A DNA stretch of 64,000 nt, taken from assembly GCA_964355015.1 (NCBI GenBank), contig CAYHCE010000004.1, positions 53,851 through 117,850 on the forward strand, in the 5' to 3' direction. The notes under the pieces are model-generated. The model was not told the origin of the DNA, made no database searches, and worked only from the letters and a program-made list of their open reading frames with translations. A program made the position numbers and the translations under genes. Origin of the DNA: CAYHCE01 sp964355015. GTDB taxonomy: Bacteria > Cyanobacteriota > Cyanobacteriia > PCC-6307 > Cyanobiaceae. Positions 35,401 to 47,315 of the stretch are shown here, in pieces (positions within the stretch are counted from its first letter, which is position 1; each line of letters opens with the position of its first letter).

Positions 35401-35766
35401 GACCATCTGCTCAGCAAGATCGAGGCGCCGGAGTACCGGCAGCTCTGCAGCGAGGCCCTGCTGTCGCTGGTGGCGTTCGTGGGTGCGAACCCCCAGGTGC
35501 GCTTCGACGACTACCTGGCCCTGGACGTGGTGATCGGCTATGCGGTGCGGGCGGGCTGGCAGCAGACCCACCCGGAGCAGCCACCCGGAAGCTATCCCCA
35601 GCACAAGGCCGCCGCCTGGAAGCTCTTCTACGCCTCCTCACCGGCCACCTGCCGCCGCTGGCAGATGCTGGCACTGCGCGACCTGGCCGAGAGCGGTGAA
35701 GCGCCGTCGGCGGCCGCGGCCGCCGCTCAGATCGGCGCGTCGAGCGCCATACAGAGAGAGGGCTGA
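32413..35766 (+). CDS. GH15-related, phosphorylase b kinase alpha-like protein
   Basis: A large (1117 aa) protein with an (alpha/alpha)6 glucoamylase-like region. It begins with GLLPASTAHTVHGNYGDAWV followed by RDCVYSIQ, and continues with DGWGHLQLDATALYLLQLA and a conserved IWERGDKGNHGEP block. This is the arrangement of the phosphorylase-kinase regulatory subunit/GH15 family. The C-terminal 450 residues are helical and also kinase-subunit-like. Whether it hydrolyses glucans or only binds them is not settled, and a role in glycogen metabolism is inferred. The 3' end overlaps the convergent oxidoreductase gene by 40 bases. Confidence 0.8.
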   Translation: MTEGRSTETPPTGPSTAGRPAKGTHLSELSAPEQLGPRALGGEEARSLLLQLDSRIEQVVLARQHPITGLLPASTAHTVHGNYGDAWVRDCVYSIQCVWGLSRAHRRLSGPSARVYELEQRVLQLMRGLLTAMLRQAPRVERFKLSLDRLDAIHAKFDTASGDPVVPDDGWGHLQLDATALYLLQLAQLTRAGLVVVQSRHERDFLQNLVYYVARAYRVADYGIWERGDKGNHGEPERNASSIGLVKAALEALEGLDLYGPHGDGCCRLHIPHDAIVRLRRALQALLPRESSSKEVDSACLSVIGYPAWALENPQLVERTRAKIRNELGGAYGYKRFRRDGHQTLVEDHTRLHYEREELAQFEGIECEWPLFLAYELVTACCEGRWAEAWRWRRRLEAVSVTVDGVLLLPELYLVPEEAIAAERRQPGSQARVANPNVPLLWTQSLTWLGDLLLHGLLTPEDIDPCGRRLPAPLGAERVLVALAPATAAIAAALEAAGLPVSPEHGPVRIASSEDLARRMALVGANARLGLSGHPPVRMETMATARLYRCAGTAAGEAIAFLPAVLEEGTFYLADDPEQLADTVISELRLLQRHWRGPGQPLLVIPLAAGPFQRDPAALIRLGKALQTGLVEGVPVRLDRLEAFTDQTCWVDLPPLASGAPLAASLPAPVLQSSTSQQPLTIQQEQELEDIPIPDLAERLWRSTSLPEQAEVLEQLVRRLGQSAILQGPSSTGPVKLRALVEEIYRRGLAEADWNVVRRCAGVMQLVHPQLEDALTDLLVQQKQVVVGRNYTHESLITQPQGSAMIGAMIRRFSGEDGREWMLQQELLLAFDGLARLEPALLSGSLTLQLGQLLLLLTGELAAERDLTPDDAFEALCSLAPHAIRRRLRAVLADVDHARQALRRKEQLHLSGRVRWEVPDPLDDLPRGSGCGWMQQRQRLGALQRVPRDFYAGIWELLHHCRGLVIGDKLERRNRLESEPLLSEKTPGERNFAALVDHLLSKIEAPEYRQLCSEALLSLVAFVGANPQVRFDDYLALDVVIGYAVRAGWQQTHPEQPPGSYPQHKAAAWKLFYASSPATCRRWQMLALRDLAESGEAPSAAAAAAQIGASSAIQREG

Positions 35767-36734
35767 TCCACGGCCCGCTCGATCAGATTGGCCAGCATCA
35801 GGGCCCGTGAGGCCTGCTGGCCGTCGACGGCGGGGGTCTCCCGGCCCCGCAGGCAGAGCAGGAAGTGCTCGAGCTCGGCGTAGAGGGGCTCGATCGAAGT
35901 GGTGCTCACCTCCTCGATGAAACCATCGTTGCGATAGAGGAGCTCACCGTGGTCGGCCGACACCCACTCGTGGGCACGACGGTGAACATGCAGGCGACGG
36001 TTGAGGAAATCGGTTTCCACCAGGCTGGCCCGGCAGTGGGCGCTGAGGCTGCGGATCTTGCGGTGGGCCATCTTGCTGGCCGTGAGGCTGGCCACCACGC
36101 CGTTGCCGAAGCCGAGGGTGGCGTTGACGTAATCGATCGGGCCGTCGCCACTGCGCCCACCCGCCGCCGCCAGGCGCACCACCGGCGCGCCGGCCAGTTC
36201 CAGCACCAGGTCGATGTCGTGAATCATCAGATCCAGCACCACCGACACGTCGTTGGCGCGATCGGCATGGGGGCTGTGGCGCCGGGCCTCCAGCACCACC
36301 ACCTCCTCGTTGGCCACGACCTTGAGCAGCTCCCGGAAGGCGGGGTTGAACCTCTCGATATGACCCACCTGCAGCTGACGGCAGGCTGCCTCGGCGGCCT
36401 GGATCAGTTCACTGGCTTCGTCCTGGCTGGCCGCGATCGGCTTCTCGATCAGCACATGCACGCCCGCCTGGAGGCAGGCCATGCCGACCCGGTGATGCAG
36501 AAGGGTGGGAACGGCGATGCAGACCGCCTCCACCCGGGGCAGAAGGGCGTGAAAGTCATCGAACCAGCGGCAGCCGAACTGCTCCACCGCCAGCTGGCCG
36601 CGGCGCTGGTCCGGATCCGCCACTCCAACGAGCTCGGCGTCCCGCAGCAGGCTCAGGACCCTGGCATGGTGCCAGCCCATGTTGCCGATGCCGATGACCC
36701 CCACCTTGACCGGGGTGATGGGATCGGTGGTCAT
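35727..36734 (-). CDS. Gfo/Idh/MocA family oxidoreductase
   Basis: NAD(P)-dependent sugar-type oxidoreductase of 335 residues. The Rossmann motif VGVIGIGNMGWHHARVL is followed by the Asp of VGVADPDQR. The catalytic loop VLIEKPIAAS contains the family Lys, and the C-terminal alpha/beta domain has the usual GHIERFNPAF and DLMIHDIDLVLEL motifs. Those last two resemble UDP-sugar 3-dehydrogenases (WlbA-like), but the substrate cannot be fixed from sequence. It lies alone on the minus strand between the GH15-like gene and the CNNM gene. Confidence 0.88.
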   Translation of the reverse strand: MTTDPITPVKVGVIGIGNMGWHHARVLSLLRDAELVGVADPDQRRGQLAVEQFGCRWFDDFHALLPRVEAVCIAVPTLLHHRVGMACLQAGVHVLIEKPIAASQDEASELIQAAEAACRQLQVGHIERFNPAFRELLKVVANEEVVVLEARRHSPHADRANDVSVVLDLMIHDIDLVLELAGAPVVRLAAAGGRSGDGPIDYVNATLGFGNGVVASLTASKMAHRKIRSLSAHCRASLVETDFLNRRLHVHRRAHEWVSADHGELLYRNDGFIEEVSTTSIEPLYAELEHFLLCLRGRETPAVDGQQASRALMLANLIERAVDQPSLCMALDAPI

Positions 36735-36820
36735 CGCGTCACCAGCACACGCGTCAACGTGAACACCCGCAGTCCCAATCAGGGCATTATCAACGATCGC
36801 CTGCTCCGGGGGAGGGGGGC

Positions 36821-38112
36821 CTAGTCGGCCGCGCGACGGGTGATCTGGACCCGCTCGATACGGGGACCGTCCATGGAGCTGATCTCGAACTGATGGCCCT
36901 TCCAGCGCAGGCTCTCCCCTGAGGCGGGAATGTGCTGCAGCCGCTCCAGCAGGAAGCCGGCCAGGGTGTGGTGCCCATCGGCCTCGGGCAGGCCCAGACC
37001 CAGCTGACGGTTCAGCTCGAAGATCTCCAGGTCGCCCGCCACCAGCCAGCTGTCGTCCCGCAGCTGCTGCAGATCCTCATCGGTGGCGCGCAGATCATCC
37101 TCCTCGCCGACGATCTCGCTGGTGAGGTCGGCGACGGTCACCAGGCCTTCGGTGCCGCCATGCTCGTCGACCACCACCAGCAGGGGCTGACCGCCGCGGA
37201 TCAGCGGCAGAAGTTCGGCCAGGGACATGGTTTCCTGCACGCGGGCCACCGGTGTGAGGAACGGCGCCAGGGGGGTGTCGCCCTGCAGAAGGCCGCGGGC
37301 GATCGGTTCGGCGAGACGACGCAGGTCGAGCACGCCGCGCACGTCATCGAGCGACTGGCCGATCACCGGAAACCGGGCATGGGCGGTGGCATGCACCGCG
37401 TCCATCATGGCGGCGAAGGAGACATCCAGCGGCAGGGTGACCATGCCGGAGCGGGGCACCATCACCTCCCGCACCTGGGTGTCCCGCAGGGAGAACACGC
37501 CCTCGAGGATGTTGCGCTCATCCGGCAGCAGACCGGTGACGCTGTTGGACTCGATCAGCGTTTCGAGCTCCCCCGCCGACAGCGCCGGCACGAGGGCATC
37601 CCAGTTGCGAGGCAGGCCCAGCAGGCGCAGCAGGGCATCGGCCAGGCGCTCCAGCACAAGCAGCAGCGGCGTCAGGGTGCGGCTGACCCACTCCAGCAGC
37701 GGCGCCAGCCGCAGGGCCGAGGCCTCCGGACGGTGCAGCACCCAGGCCTTCGGGACCACGCCCCCCAGCACCGTGGCGAGACCAACCAGAACGAGGAACA
37801 GGAGAACGTCGAGCCAGACCCCGCCGGCCAGCGGATCGAGCCGAGCCGCCAGACCGCGACCCGCCCAGCCGAGGGCGACCAGGGCCAGGCTGGAGCCCAG
37901 CTGGGTGGCCACCAGAGCCCGGCGCAGGCCTTGCTGCAGGCGCTCCACCGAGCGCGCCCCGGGGTGGCCACCGGCGGCCAGCAGCTGCACCCGGCTTGGG
38001 CGCAGGCGGATCAGGGCGAGCTCTCCGGCGGCGAAGAACGCGAGCAGGGCCAGCAAGGCAGCCAGCAGGGCGAGCAGGCGCATGGGGGAGAGCACGGCGA
38101 GGGAAGCGGCGG

Positions 38113-38116
<4 letters not shown>
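36821..38116 (-). CDS. CNNM/HlyC-CorC family transporter
   Basis: Membrane protein of 431 residues related to CorC/HlyC and eukaryotic CNNM magnesium transporters. The DUF21 domain (about 1-190) has several helices and begins LLALLAALLALLAFFAAGEL. Two CBS domains follow around VMVPRSGMVTLPLDVSF and LPLIRGGQPLLVVVDEHGG. A CorC_HlyC C-terminal domain ends GHQFEISSMDGPRIERVQI. A GTG start overlaps the glmS stop (GTGA), so it is translated together with glmS. Confidence 0.92.
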
Positions 38117-40029
<1,913 letters not shown>

Positions 40030-40139
40030 GGCCGATGGGCCGGAATTGGGCTGTTTCTAAAGGATCACCGAGCCGAAGCAAAGCCAGGCTCGGAGACCGC
40101 TCCGCGGCATCAGCCGCAGACCTGGCACGGAGCCAAACC

Positions 40140-40165
40140 AAAAAAAAGCCCGGCTGGAGCCGGGC
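40140..40165 (-). terminator. Rho-independent terminator of psaC
   Basis: On the minus strand the stem GCCCGGC / GCCGGGC with loop TCCA is followed by eight Ts, 24 bases after the psaC stop codon. Confidence 0.92.
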
Positions 40166-40189
40166 CATGGCGCAGGAGATGTTCAGGCC

Positions 40190-40435
40190 TCAGTAGGCGA
40201 GACCCATGCTCCGGCTGGTCTCGTCGCCGAGGTAGACGCGGATGCTCAGGAAGTCGGTGGGGCAGGCGGTTTCGCAGCGCTTGCAGCCGACGCAGTCTTC
40301 GGTGCGGGGAGAGGAGGCGATCTGGCCGGCCTTGCAGCCATCCCAGGGAACCATCTCGAGAACGTCGAGAGGGCAGGCGCGGACGCACTGGGTGCAGCCG
40401 ATGCAGGTGTCGTAGATCTTGACGGAATGGGACAT
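40190..40435 (-). CDS. psaC: Photosystem I iron-sulfur centre PsaC
   Basis: Stromal-side subunit of photosystem I that carries the [4Fe-4S] centres FA and FB and passes electrons to ferredoxin. The 81-residue protein has both cluster motifs, CIGCTQCVRACP and CVGCKRCETACP, and the C-terminal VYLGDETSRSMGLAY, all exactly of the family type. The start at 40435 gives the standard MSHSVKIYDTC N-terminus; the longer open frame upstream is not used. It is divergent from acpP. Confidence 0.98.
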   Translation of the reverse strand: MSHSVKIYDTCIGCTQCVRACPLDVLEMVPWDGCKAGQIASSPRTEDCVGCKRCETACPTDFLSIRVYLGDETSRSMGLAY

Positions 40436-40583
40436 GCCCGGCCGGGAAACGAACGGCGTGCGGTCAAAGTACCCAAGGCAGTCGGGAGGGCGCAGGAGCC
40501 GGGGCCATGCCGTCATCCTTTTTCATATGGCCCGGGAGGACGATCAGGGCGACCCGTAGGATGCGGCCTCCCACACAGCGGCC

Positions 40584-40826
40584 ATGTCACAGGAAGCGAT
40601 CTTCGAGAAAGTGCGCTCGATCGTTGCCGAGCAGCTCAGCGTCGATGCCGCTGAAGTGAAGCCCGAGTCGAACTTCCAGAACGACCTTGGCGCCGACTCG
40701 CTCGATACCGTCGAGCTGGTGATGGCCCTGGAAGAATCCTTCGATATCGAGATCCCCGACGAGGCCGCCGAAGGCATCACCACCGTCGGTGACGCCGTCA
40801 AGTACATCCTGGACAAGCAGGCCTGA
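40584..40826 (+). CDS. acpP: Acyl carrier protein
   Basis: Small acidic carrier (80 aa) for fatty-acid synthesis. The phosphopantetheine attachment motif LGADSLDTVELVMALEE is intact, and the N-terminus reads EAIFEKVRSIVAEQLSVDAA. The fabF gene begins two bases after the stop, so the two form an operon. Its promoter must lie in the 148-base space shared with psaC. Confidence 0.97.
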   Translation: MSQEAIFEKVRSIVAEQLSVDAAEVKPESNFQNDLGADSLDTVELVMALEESFDIEIPDEAAEGITTVGDAVKYILDKQA

Positions 40827-40828
40827 GG

Positions 40829-42082
40829 GTGTCGATGGTGGAGGGTCTCCACCGTGTCGTGGTCACGGGGCTCGGCGCGGTCACACCGATCGGCAACGAC
40901 GTCTCCCAGTACTGGGAAGGCTTGCGTCTCGGACGCAATGGAGTGGCGCCGATCACCCTGTTCGATGCCTCGCGGCACGCCTGTCGCTTCGCGGCGGAGG
41001 TCAAGCACTTCGATCCCACCGACAGCCTCGACCGCAAGGAGGCCAAGCGCTGGGATCGCTTCTGCCAGTTCGGTGTGGTGGCGGCGAAGCAGGCCGTGGC
41101 CCAGGCACAGCTGCCCATCGACGCGACCACGCAGCACAGGGTGGGCGTGGCCATCGGCTCCGGCGTGGGCGGCCTGCTGATGATGGAAACCCAGGCGCAC
41201 GTGCTGGCCGACCGGGGACCTGATCGGGTCAGCCCGTTCTGCGTGCCGATGATGATTCCCAACATGGCCGCAGGCCTGACGGCGATCGCCCTGGGGGCCA
41301 AGGGACCGAGCACGGCTGTGGCCACCGCCTGCGCGGCGGGTTCGAACGCCATCGGTGATGCCTTCCGCCTGATCCAGCTGGGCCTGGCCGACGCCATGGT
41401 CTGTGGTGGCGCTGAATCCGCCATCACACCGCTGGGAGTGGCCGGCTTCGCCAGCGCCAAGGCCCTGTCCTTCCGCAACGACGACCCTGCCACCGCCAGC
41501 CGTCCCTTCGACGCCGAGCGCAACGGCTTCGTCATCGGCGAGGGAGCCGGGATTGTGGTGCTGGAAAGCCTGGAGCGGGCCCTGGCCCGCGGCGTCGAGA
41601 TCCTGGCCGAGGTGGTGGGCTACGGCATGACCTGCGACGCGCACCACATCACCTCCCCCTCCCCCGGAGGTGTGGGCGGTGCCGAAGCGATGCGCCTGGC
41701 GCTCGTCGATGCCCGCCTGGAGCCGGAGCAGGTGGACTACGTCAACGCCCACGGCACCAGCACCCAGGCGAACGACAGCAACGAGACGGCGGCGATCAAG
41801 AGCGCCCTCGGCGCCCATGCCTACCGGATTCCGGTCAGTTCCACCAAGTCCATGACCGGACACCTGTTGGGCGGCAGCGGCGGGATCGAGGCGGTCGCCT
41901 CCGTACTGGCGATCCGCCATGACCTGGTACCCCCTACCATCAATTACCAAAATCCGGATCCGGCCTGTGATCTGGATGTCGTGCCCAATCAGGCGCGGGA
42001 ACAGAAACTGAACGTCGTGCTCTCGAACTCGTTCGGGTTTGGCGGTCACAACGTCTGCCTCGCCTTCCGTCGGATGCGCTGA
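40829..42082 (+). CDS. fabF: Beta-ketoacyl-ACP synthase II
   Basis: Condensing enzyme that elongates fatty acids on ACP. The 417-residue protein begins RVVVTGLGAVTPIGNDV. The nucleophile Cys lies in STAVATACAAGSNAIGDAF, and the two catalytic histidines in NAHGTSTQANDSNE and SMTGHLLGGSGGIEA. It is directly downstream of acpP, with a GTG start (an ATG two codons later is possible). Confidence 0.97.
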   Translation: MSMVEGLHRVVVTGLGAVTPIGNDVSQYWEGLRLGRNGVAPITLFDASRHACRFAAEVKHFDPTDSLDRKEAKRWDRFCQFGVVAAKQAVAQAQLPIDATTQHRVGVAIGSGVGGLLMMETQAHVLADRGPDRVSPFCVPMMIPNMAAGLTAIALGAKGPSTAVATACAAGSNAIGDAFRLIQLGLADAMVCGGAESAITPLGVAGFASAKALSFRNDDPATASRPFDAERNGFVIGEGAGIVVLESLERALARGVEILAEVVGYGMTCDAHHITSPSPGGVGGAEAMRLALVDARLEPEQVDYVNAHGTSTQANDSNETAAIKSALGAHAYRIPVSSTKSMTGHLLGGSGGIEAVASVLAIRHDLVPPTINYQNPDPACDLDVVPNQAREQKLNVVLSNSFGFGGHNVCLAFRRMR

Positions 42083-42149
42083 AGGCCTGGCCCCCCAGCC
42101 AGCCATCCGCCGCCCGGAACGCCCAACCCCACTTCCCTACCCCTCAGCC

Positions 42150-44162
<2,013 letters not shown>

Positions 44163-44264
44163 GGCTCGGCGCAACGCCGACTCATTTCGCCAGGAACGGA
44201 CTCACCGATCCATTCCTGGTGGACGTCCGGAAGCCTGGTCCAGGTGTTCCCAGCAAGGGCCTTG

Positions 44265-45380
44265 ATGCCGCACAACCGAAACGCCAACCCAGAACGACTG
44301 TCGATCGTCCTCCCGACCTACAACGAGAGGGAGAACGTCGCCAGGATTGTCGAGGAGCTCCTCCCCCTCCAGCAGCGATTCGATCTCGAGATCCTCTTTG
44401 TCGACGATGATTCGGCCGACGGAACCGCCGATCTGATCAAGGAACTGGCACACCGGCAAGCAGCGGTGCGCCTGATCCGCAGGGTGGGGAGAGCCGGCTT
44501 GGCCAGTGCCATCAAGGAAGGGATTCTCGATGCCACCGGCGATGTGGTCGTCGTGATGGACTGTGATGGCCAGCATGAACCGGCAGCGGTCGAAGCCGCC
44601 GTTCAGGCCCTGATCGAATCCGGCGGCGATCTGGTGGTGGGCAGCCGCTTTCACGCCGATGCCGCCATCCACGGGCTGAGCCCGAAGCGCACCCGCAACT
44701 CCAACTGGGCCAACACGATCGCCCGCTTCAGCCTGCCCGGCTATCGGCGGCTGACCGACTTCATGAGCGGCTTCTTCGCCCTGAGGCCGGAGCCAACCCT
44801 GCCGTTCGTGCGCCGGGTGGACGTGAACGGTTTCAAGTTTCTCTACGAGCTGCTCTCGATCAGCCAAGGGCGGCTTCAGGTCACGGAGATTCCGCTGAGC
44901 TTCCAGGCCCGCCTCGCCGGCGCTTCAAAGCTGGACCTGGCCATCGTCTGGGATCTGGGCGTCTCGATCCTTCACACGCTGCTGCTGCGATCCATCCCTC
45001 GCCGTGCCATCAGCTTCGCACTGGTGGGCTTCAGCGGGGTGGCGGTCCAGCTGCTCGTGGTCGAGGGCCTGATGGCAGGCCTGCAGTTTCCGTTCGAGCA
45101 GGCCCTGCCCGTCGCGGTCGTGGCTGCGGCAACCTCGAACTATCTGATCAACAACGCCCTGACCTTCCGCTTCCAGCGCCAGCAGGGACTGGCCCTGCTG
45201 CAGGGCCTGCTGAAGTTCCTGCTGGTGGCCTCCCTGCCGGTGCTGGCCAATGTGGGCGTGGCCTCCTCCTTTTACAGCCTCGTTTCGCGCAACACGTTCT
45301 GGGCCCAGCTGGCAGGCATCCTGGTGGTGTTCGTCTGGAACTACGCCGCCTCATCGCGGTTCGTCTGGAACACGCCCTAG
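44265..45380 (+). CDS. GT2 glycosyltransferase fused to GtrA domain
   Basis: A 371-residue fusion. The N-terminal GT2 domain is of the dolichol-phosphate-mannose/glucose synthase type: RLSIVLPTYNERENVARIVE, DDDSADGT and the metal-binding DCDGQHEP near residue 100. From about residue 246 the GtrA domain adds four helices (RAISFALVGFSGVAVQLLVV onward). It likely makes a polyprenyl-phosphate sugar and presents or flips it across the plasma membrane. The ATG at 44265 is chosen. It is convergent with the next gene, overlapping by 4 bases. It opens the surface-glycan island. Confidence 0.9.
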   Translation: MPHNRNANPERLSIVLPTYNERENVARIVEELLPLQQRFDLEILFVDDDSADGTADLIKELAHRQAAVRLIRRVGRAGLASAIKEGILDATGDVVVVMDCDGQHEPAAVEAAVQALIESGGDLVVGSRFHADAAIHGLSPKRTRNSNWANTIARFSLPGYRRLTDFMSGFFALRPEPTLPFVRRVDVNGFKFLYELLSISQGRLQVTEIPLSFQARLAGASKLDLAIVWDLGVSILHTLLLRSIPRRAISFALVGFSGVAVQLLVVEGLMAGLQFPFEQALPVAVVAAATSNYLINNALTFRFQRQQGLALLQGLLKFLLVASLPVLANVGVASSFYSLVSRNTFWAQLAGILVVFVWNYAASSRFVWNTP

Positions 45381-46984
45381 CCGTTCGAGGTCCAGCTGAC
45401 GGGTACATCCTGGCCGTAGGGCTGCAGGGCAACCACCACGGTCCTCCCGTCGAGAAAAACGGCGTCTGGCGACGGCCAGGGTCTGACATCCTTCGCCAGA
45501 AGCAGGGCGCTCTGCTTCTCCGCCTCGGTGGGTTGCCGGAGCCGTTCCTTGCCCAGGAAGAAGTTCAGGATCTCGGCTTGGCGATAGCTGGCGAAGGCTT
45601 CGGTGGTGAGCATATGGGGGGCGTCCTTTGCGGACGGCCAGCGCACGAAGTCCGCGAGTCGGAAAGTAGGATAGCGACCGATGACCACAAGCGCTGTCCG
45701 CTCCTTCATGGGTGTGCCCAGCAAGGGCTCAACCCGCACCAGAACACGATTGATCATGTTGAGTTCATAGGTCGTCTTGAGCTGGGCGGCATTGGACTGC
45801 TGGGTGCCGAGCACCAGGAAGAACCAGAGCAGCAGCCAGGCCAGCGGCAGGGCCGCCCAGCGCAGCGATCTTGGCTGCAGCGCAAGCCCCAGAAAGAAAA
45901 GGAGCGCGTAGCCGTAGGCCGCATAGAACCTGCCGCTGTCAGTGGGCGTGGCGCTGTTCACGATGTTGGCGGCGTTCACCGCCACCGGAACCAAAAGAAC
46001 GGCGGCGAGCAGGGCCAGCCGAACCGATCGATCCCGGCCCGGCCAGGCCAGCAGAGCGAGCAAACCCAGGGCAACAAGGATCAGGGGAATCAGGCCGAGC
46101 ACTCCCCGGGGCACACCGCCCACTCCCGAGGCCAGATAGTCAAAGAACGTCCGGTAGGACTCACCCACCTCCTCGATGGCCTGACCCACGCCGTTGAGAC
46201 GGGTACTGGGCCAGATCGGAGCTGTAATCACGACCTTCGAGCTGAGCCAGAACAGCACGGCCGACAGCAACAAGGGAGCCGGGGTGAGCAGGACCTCACG
46301 CAGGACTGCTGCCGGCGGTTCGGCGTCGGGAGCGGACCGACGCCGAACCGCATGAACCGTCAACACAAGGATCAGATTGAACAGCAGGAAGACACTGACC
46401 GAGGCGATCTTCGGCGCATAGGTGGCCAGGGCCATGAAGTAGAACGTGGAGGCACCCAGAATTCGCGTGGGGTCACGCCTGCTCCGCACCCACACCAGCG
46501 AGCCCAGAATCACGAACGTATCAGCGATCACGAACGAGATGTGGTCAGCGGCAAACGAGTAATAGTCAAGAAAGGCGGGGTACAGGCAAAGAACTCCAGC
46601 CAGCAGGAAGACATCCGTCTTTCGCTGCAGCCCCACCAACCGGGCAAACAGAATGCCATTCAATGCCTGAAGAAGGGCCGCACCGATCATCTGCAGGGAC
46701 TGGACTCCGCTGCCGCCCTGAGCCAGGATGATCAGATCGGCCAGCCATCGGCCTTCGCCCGACGTCTTGAAGCTTGGATAGTCGTAGAGCCTGCTGTTGG
46801 GAAAGGTATGATCCGTCAGCGTCATCTCCGTGAAGAAGTAGCTGTAGGCCACGATCTGCAGCAGGAGCAGCGCTATGAAGACGAGGCGATAGCGATCGGC
46901 CTCGGCGATGACGGTCTGAAGCAAGGCCCGCAGAGAGATCCTGCCATCGGAAAGTCCTGCGTTCCAGCTCTCCGTTGCGGCCAT
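45377..46984 (-). CDS. GtrII-like polytopic membrane protein, putative glucosyltransferase
   Basis: A 535-residue protein with about a dozen hydrophobic helices and a C-terminal soluble tail. The early loop MTLTDHTFPNSRLYDYPSF followed by EGRWLADLI resembles GtrII/GT-C proteins that use a polyprenyl-phosphate sugar at the outer face of the membrane, where an acidic residue in the first periplasmic loop is catalytic. A GT2-GtrA gene lies convergent next to it, as in gtr cassettes (GtrA, GtrB and a serotype transferase). The acceptor is unknown. Confidence 0.65.
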   Translation of the reverse strand: MAATESWNAGLSDGRISLRALLQTVIAEADRYRLVFIALLLLQIVAYSYFFTEMTLTDHTFPNSRLYDYPSFKTSGEGRWLADLIILAQGGSGVQSLQMIGAALLQALNGILFARLVGLQRKTDVFLLAGVLCLYPAFLDYYSFAADHISFVIADTFVILGSLVWVRSRRDPTRILGASTFYFMALATYAPKIASVSVFLLFNLILVLTVHAVRRRSAPDAEPPAAVLREVLLTPAPLLLSAVLFWLSSKVVITAPIWPSTRLNGVGQAIEEVGESYRTFFDYLASGVGGVPRGVLGLIPLILVALGLLALLAWPGRDRSVRLALLAAVLLVPVAVNAANIVNSATPTDSGRFYAAYGYALLFFLGLALQPRSLRWAALPLAWLLLWFFLVLGTQQSNAAQLKTTYELNMINRVLVRVEPLLGTPMKERTALVVIGRYPTFRLADFVRWPSAKDAPHMLTTEAFASYRQAEILNFFLGKERLRQPTEAEKQSALLLAKDVRPWPSPDAVFLDGRTVVVALQPYGQDVPVSWTSNG

Positions 46985-47315
46985 ATCCCGCCAAGCAATG
47001 CGGTGCGATTATGCCTCAGAGCTCCCCAGGGATCGCTACGGCCACCTCAGCCTGGATCCCCCCCGACCGCATCCACAGGCAGAAACGGCCCCCCCACCGG
47101 AATCAGCGGGAAACAACCGAAGCCACCCTTGTGCAGAGCGGCTGTATGGCACGAGGTCCACAGTCCCGTCAGCCTGGATCAGGTGGCCTTCGGGGCAACA
47201 AGGGAAGAATCCCTGCGATACGCCTCGGTGCACGAGTGCAAGAATCGGTTCGCGAGTGCCGTGCCTGGCTCGATCAGCCTGGCACGCCCCTGGTGGCCCT
47301 ATCCCGCCTGTGCCC
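46985..47315. other. Intergenic region between divergent membrane-glycosyltransferase genes
   Basis: 331 bases with no convincing gene. The open frame that runs into the next gene from 46998 is Pro/Arg/Ser-rich and has no family-like content, so it is treated as untranslated. Promoters for both flanking genes are expected here, but I cannot point to clear boxes. Confidence 0.5.

Noticed and set aside
31573..35604. 1343-codon minus-strand open frame
   Set aside because: Only its 3' 744 bases (the WecG-type gene) have protein-family content; the rest is the antisense of the GH15-like gene, kept open by high GC.
44166..44180. TCGGCG-CAA-CGCCGA hairpin after tktA
   Set aside because: Six-bp stem without a T-run; too weak to call a terminator in GC-rich DNA.
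46998..47315. N-terminal extension of the GT39-like gene
   Set aside because: Pro/Arg/Ser-rich and unlike the family; the ATG at 47316 places the first membrane helix at the normal position.
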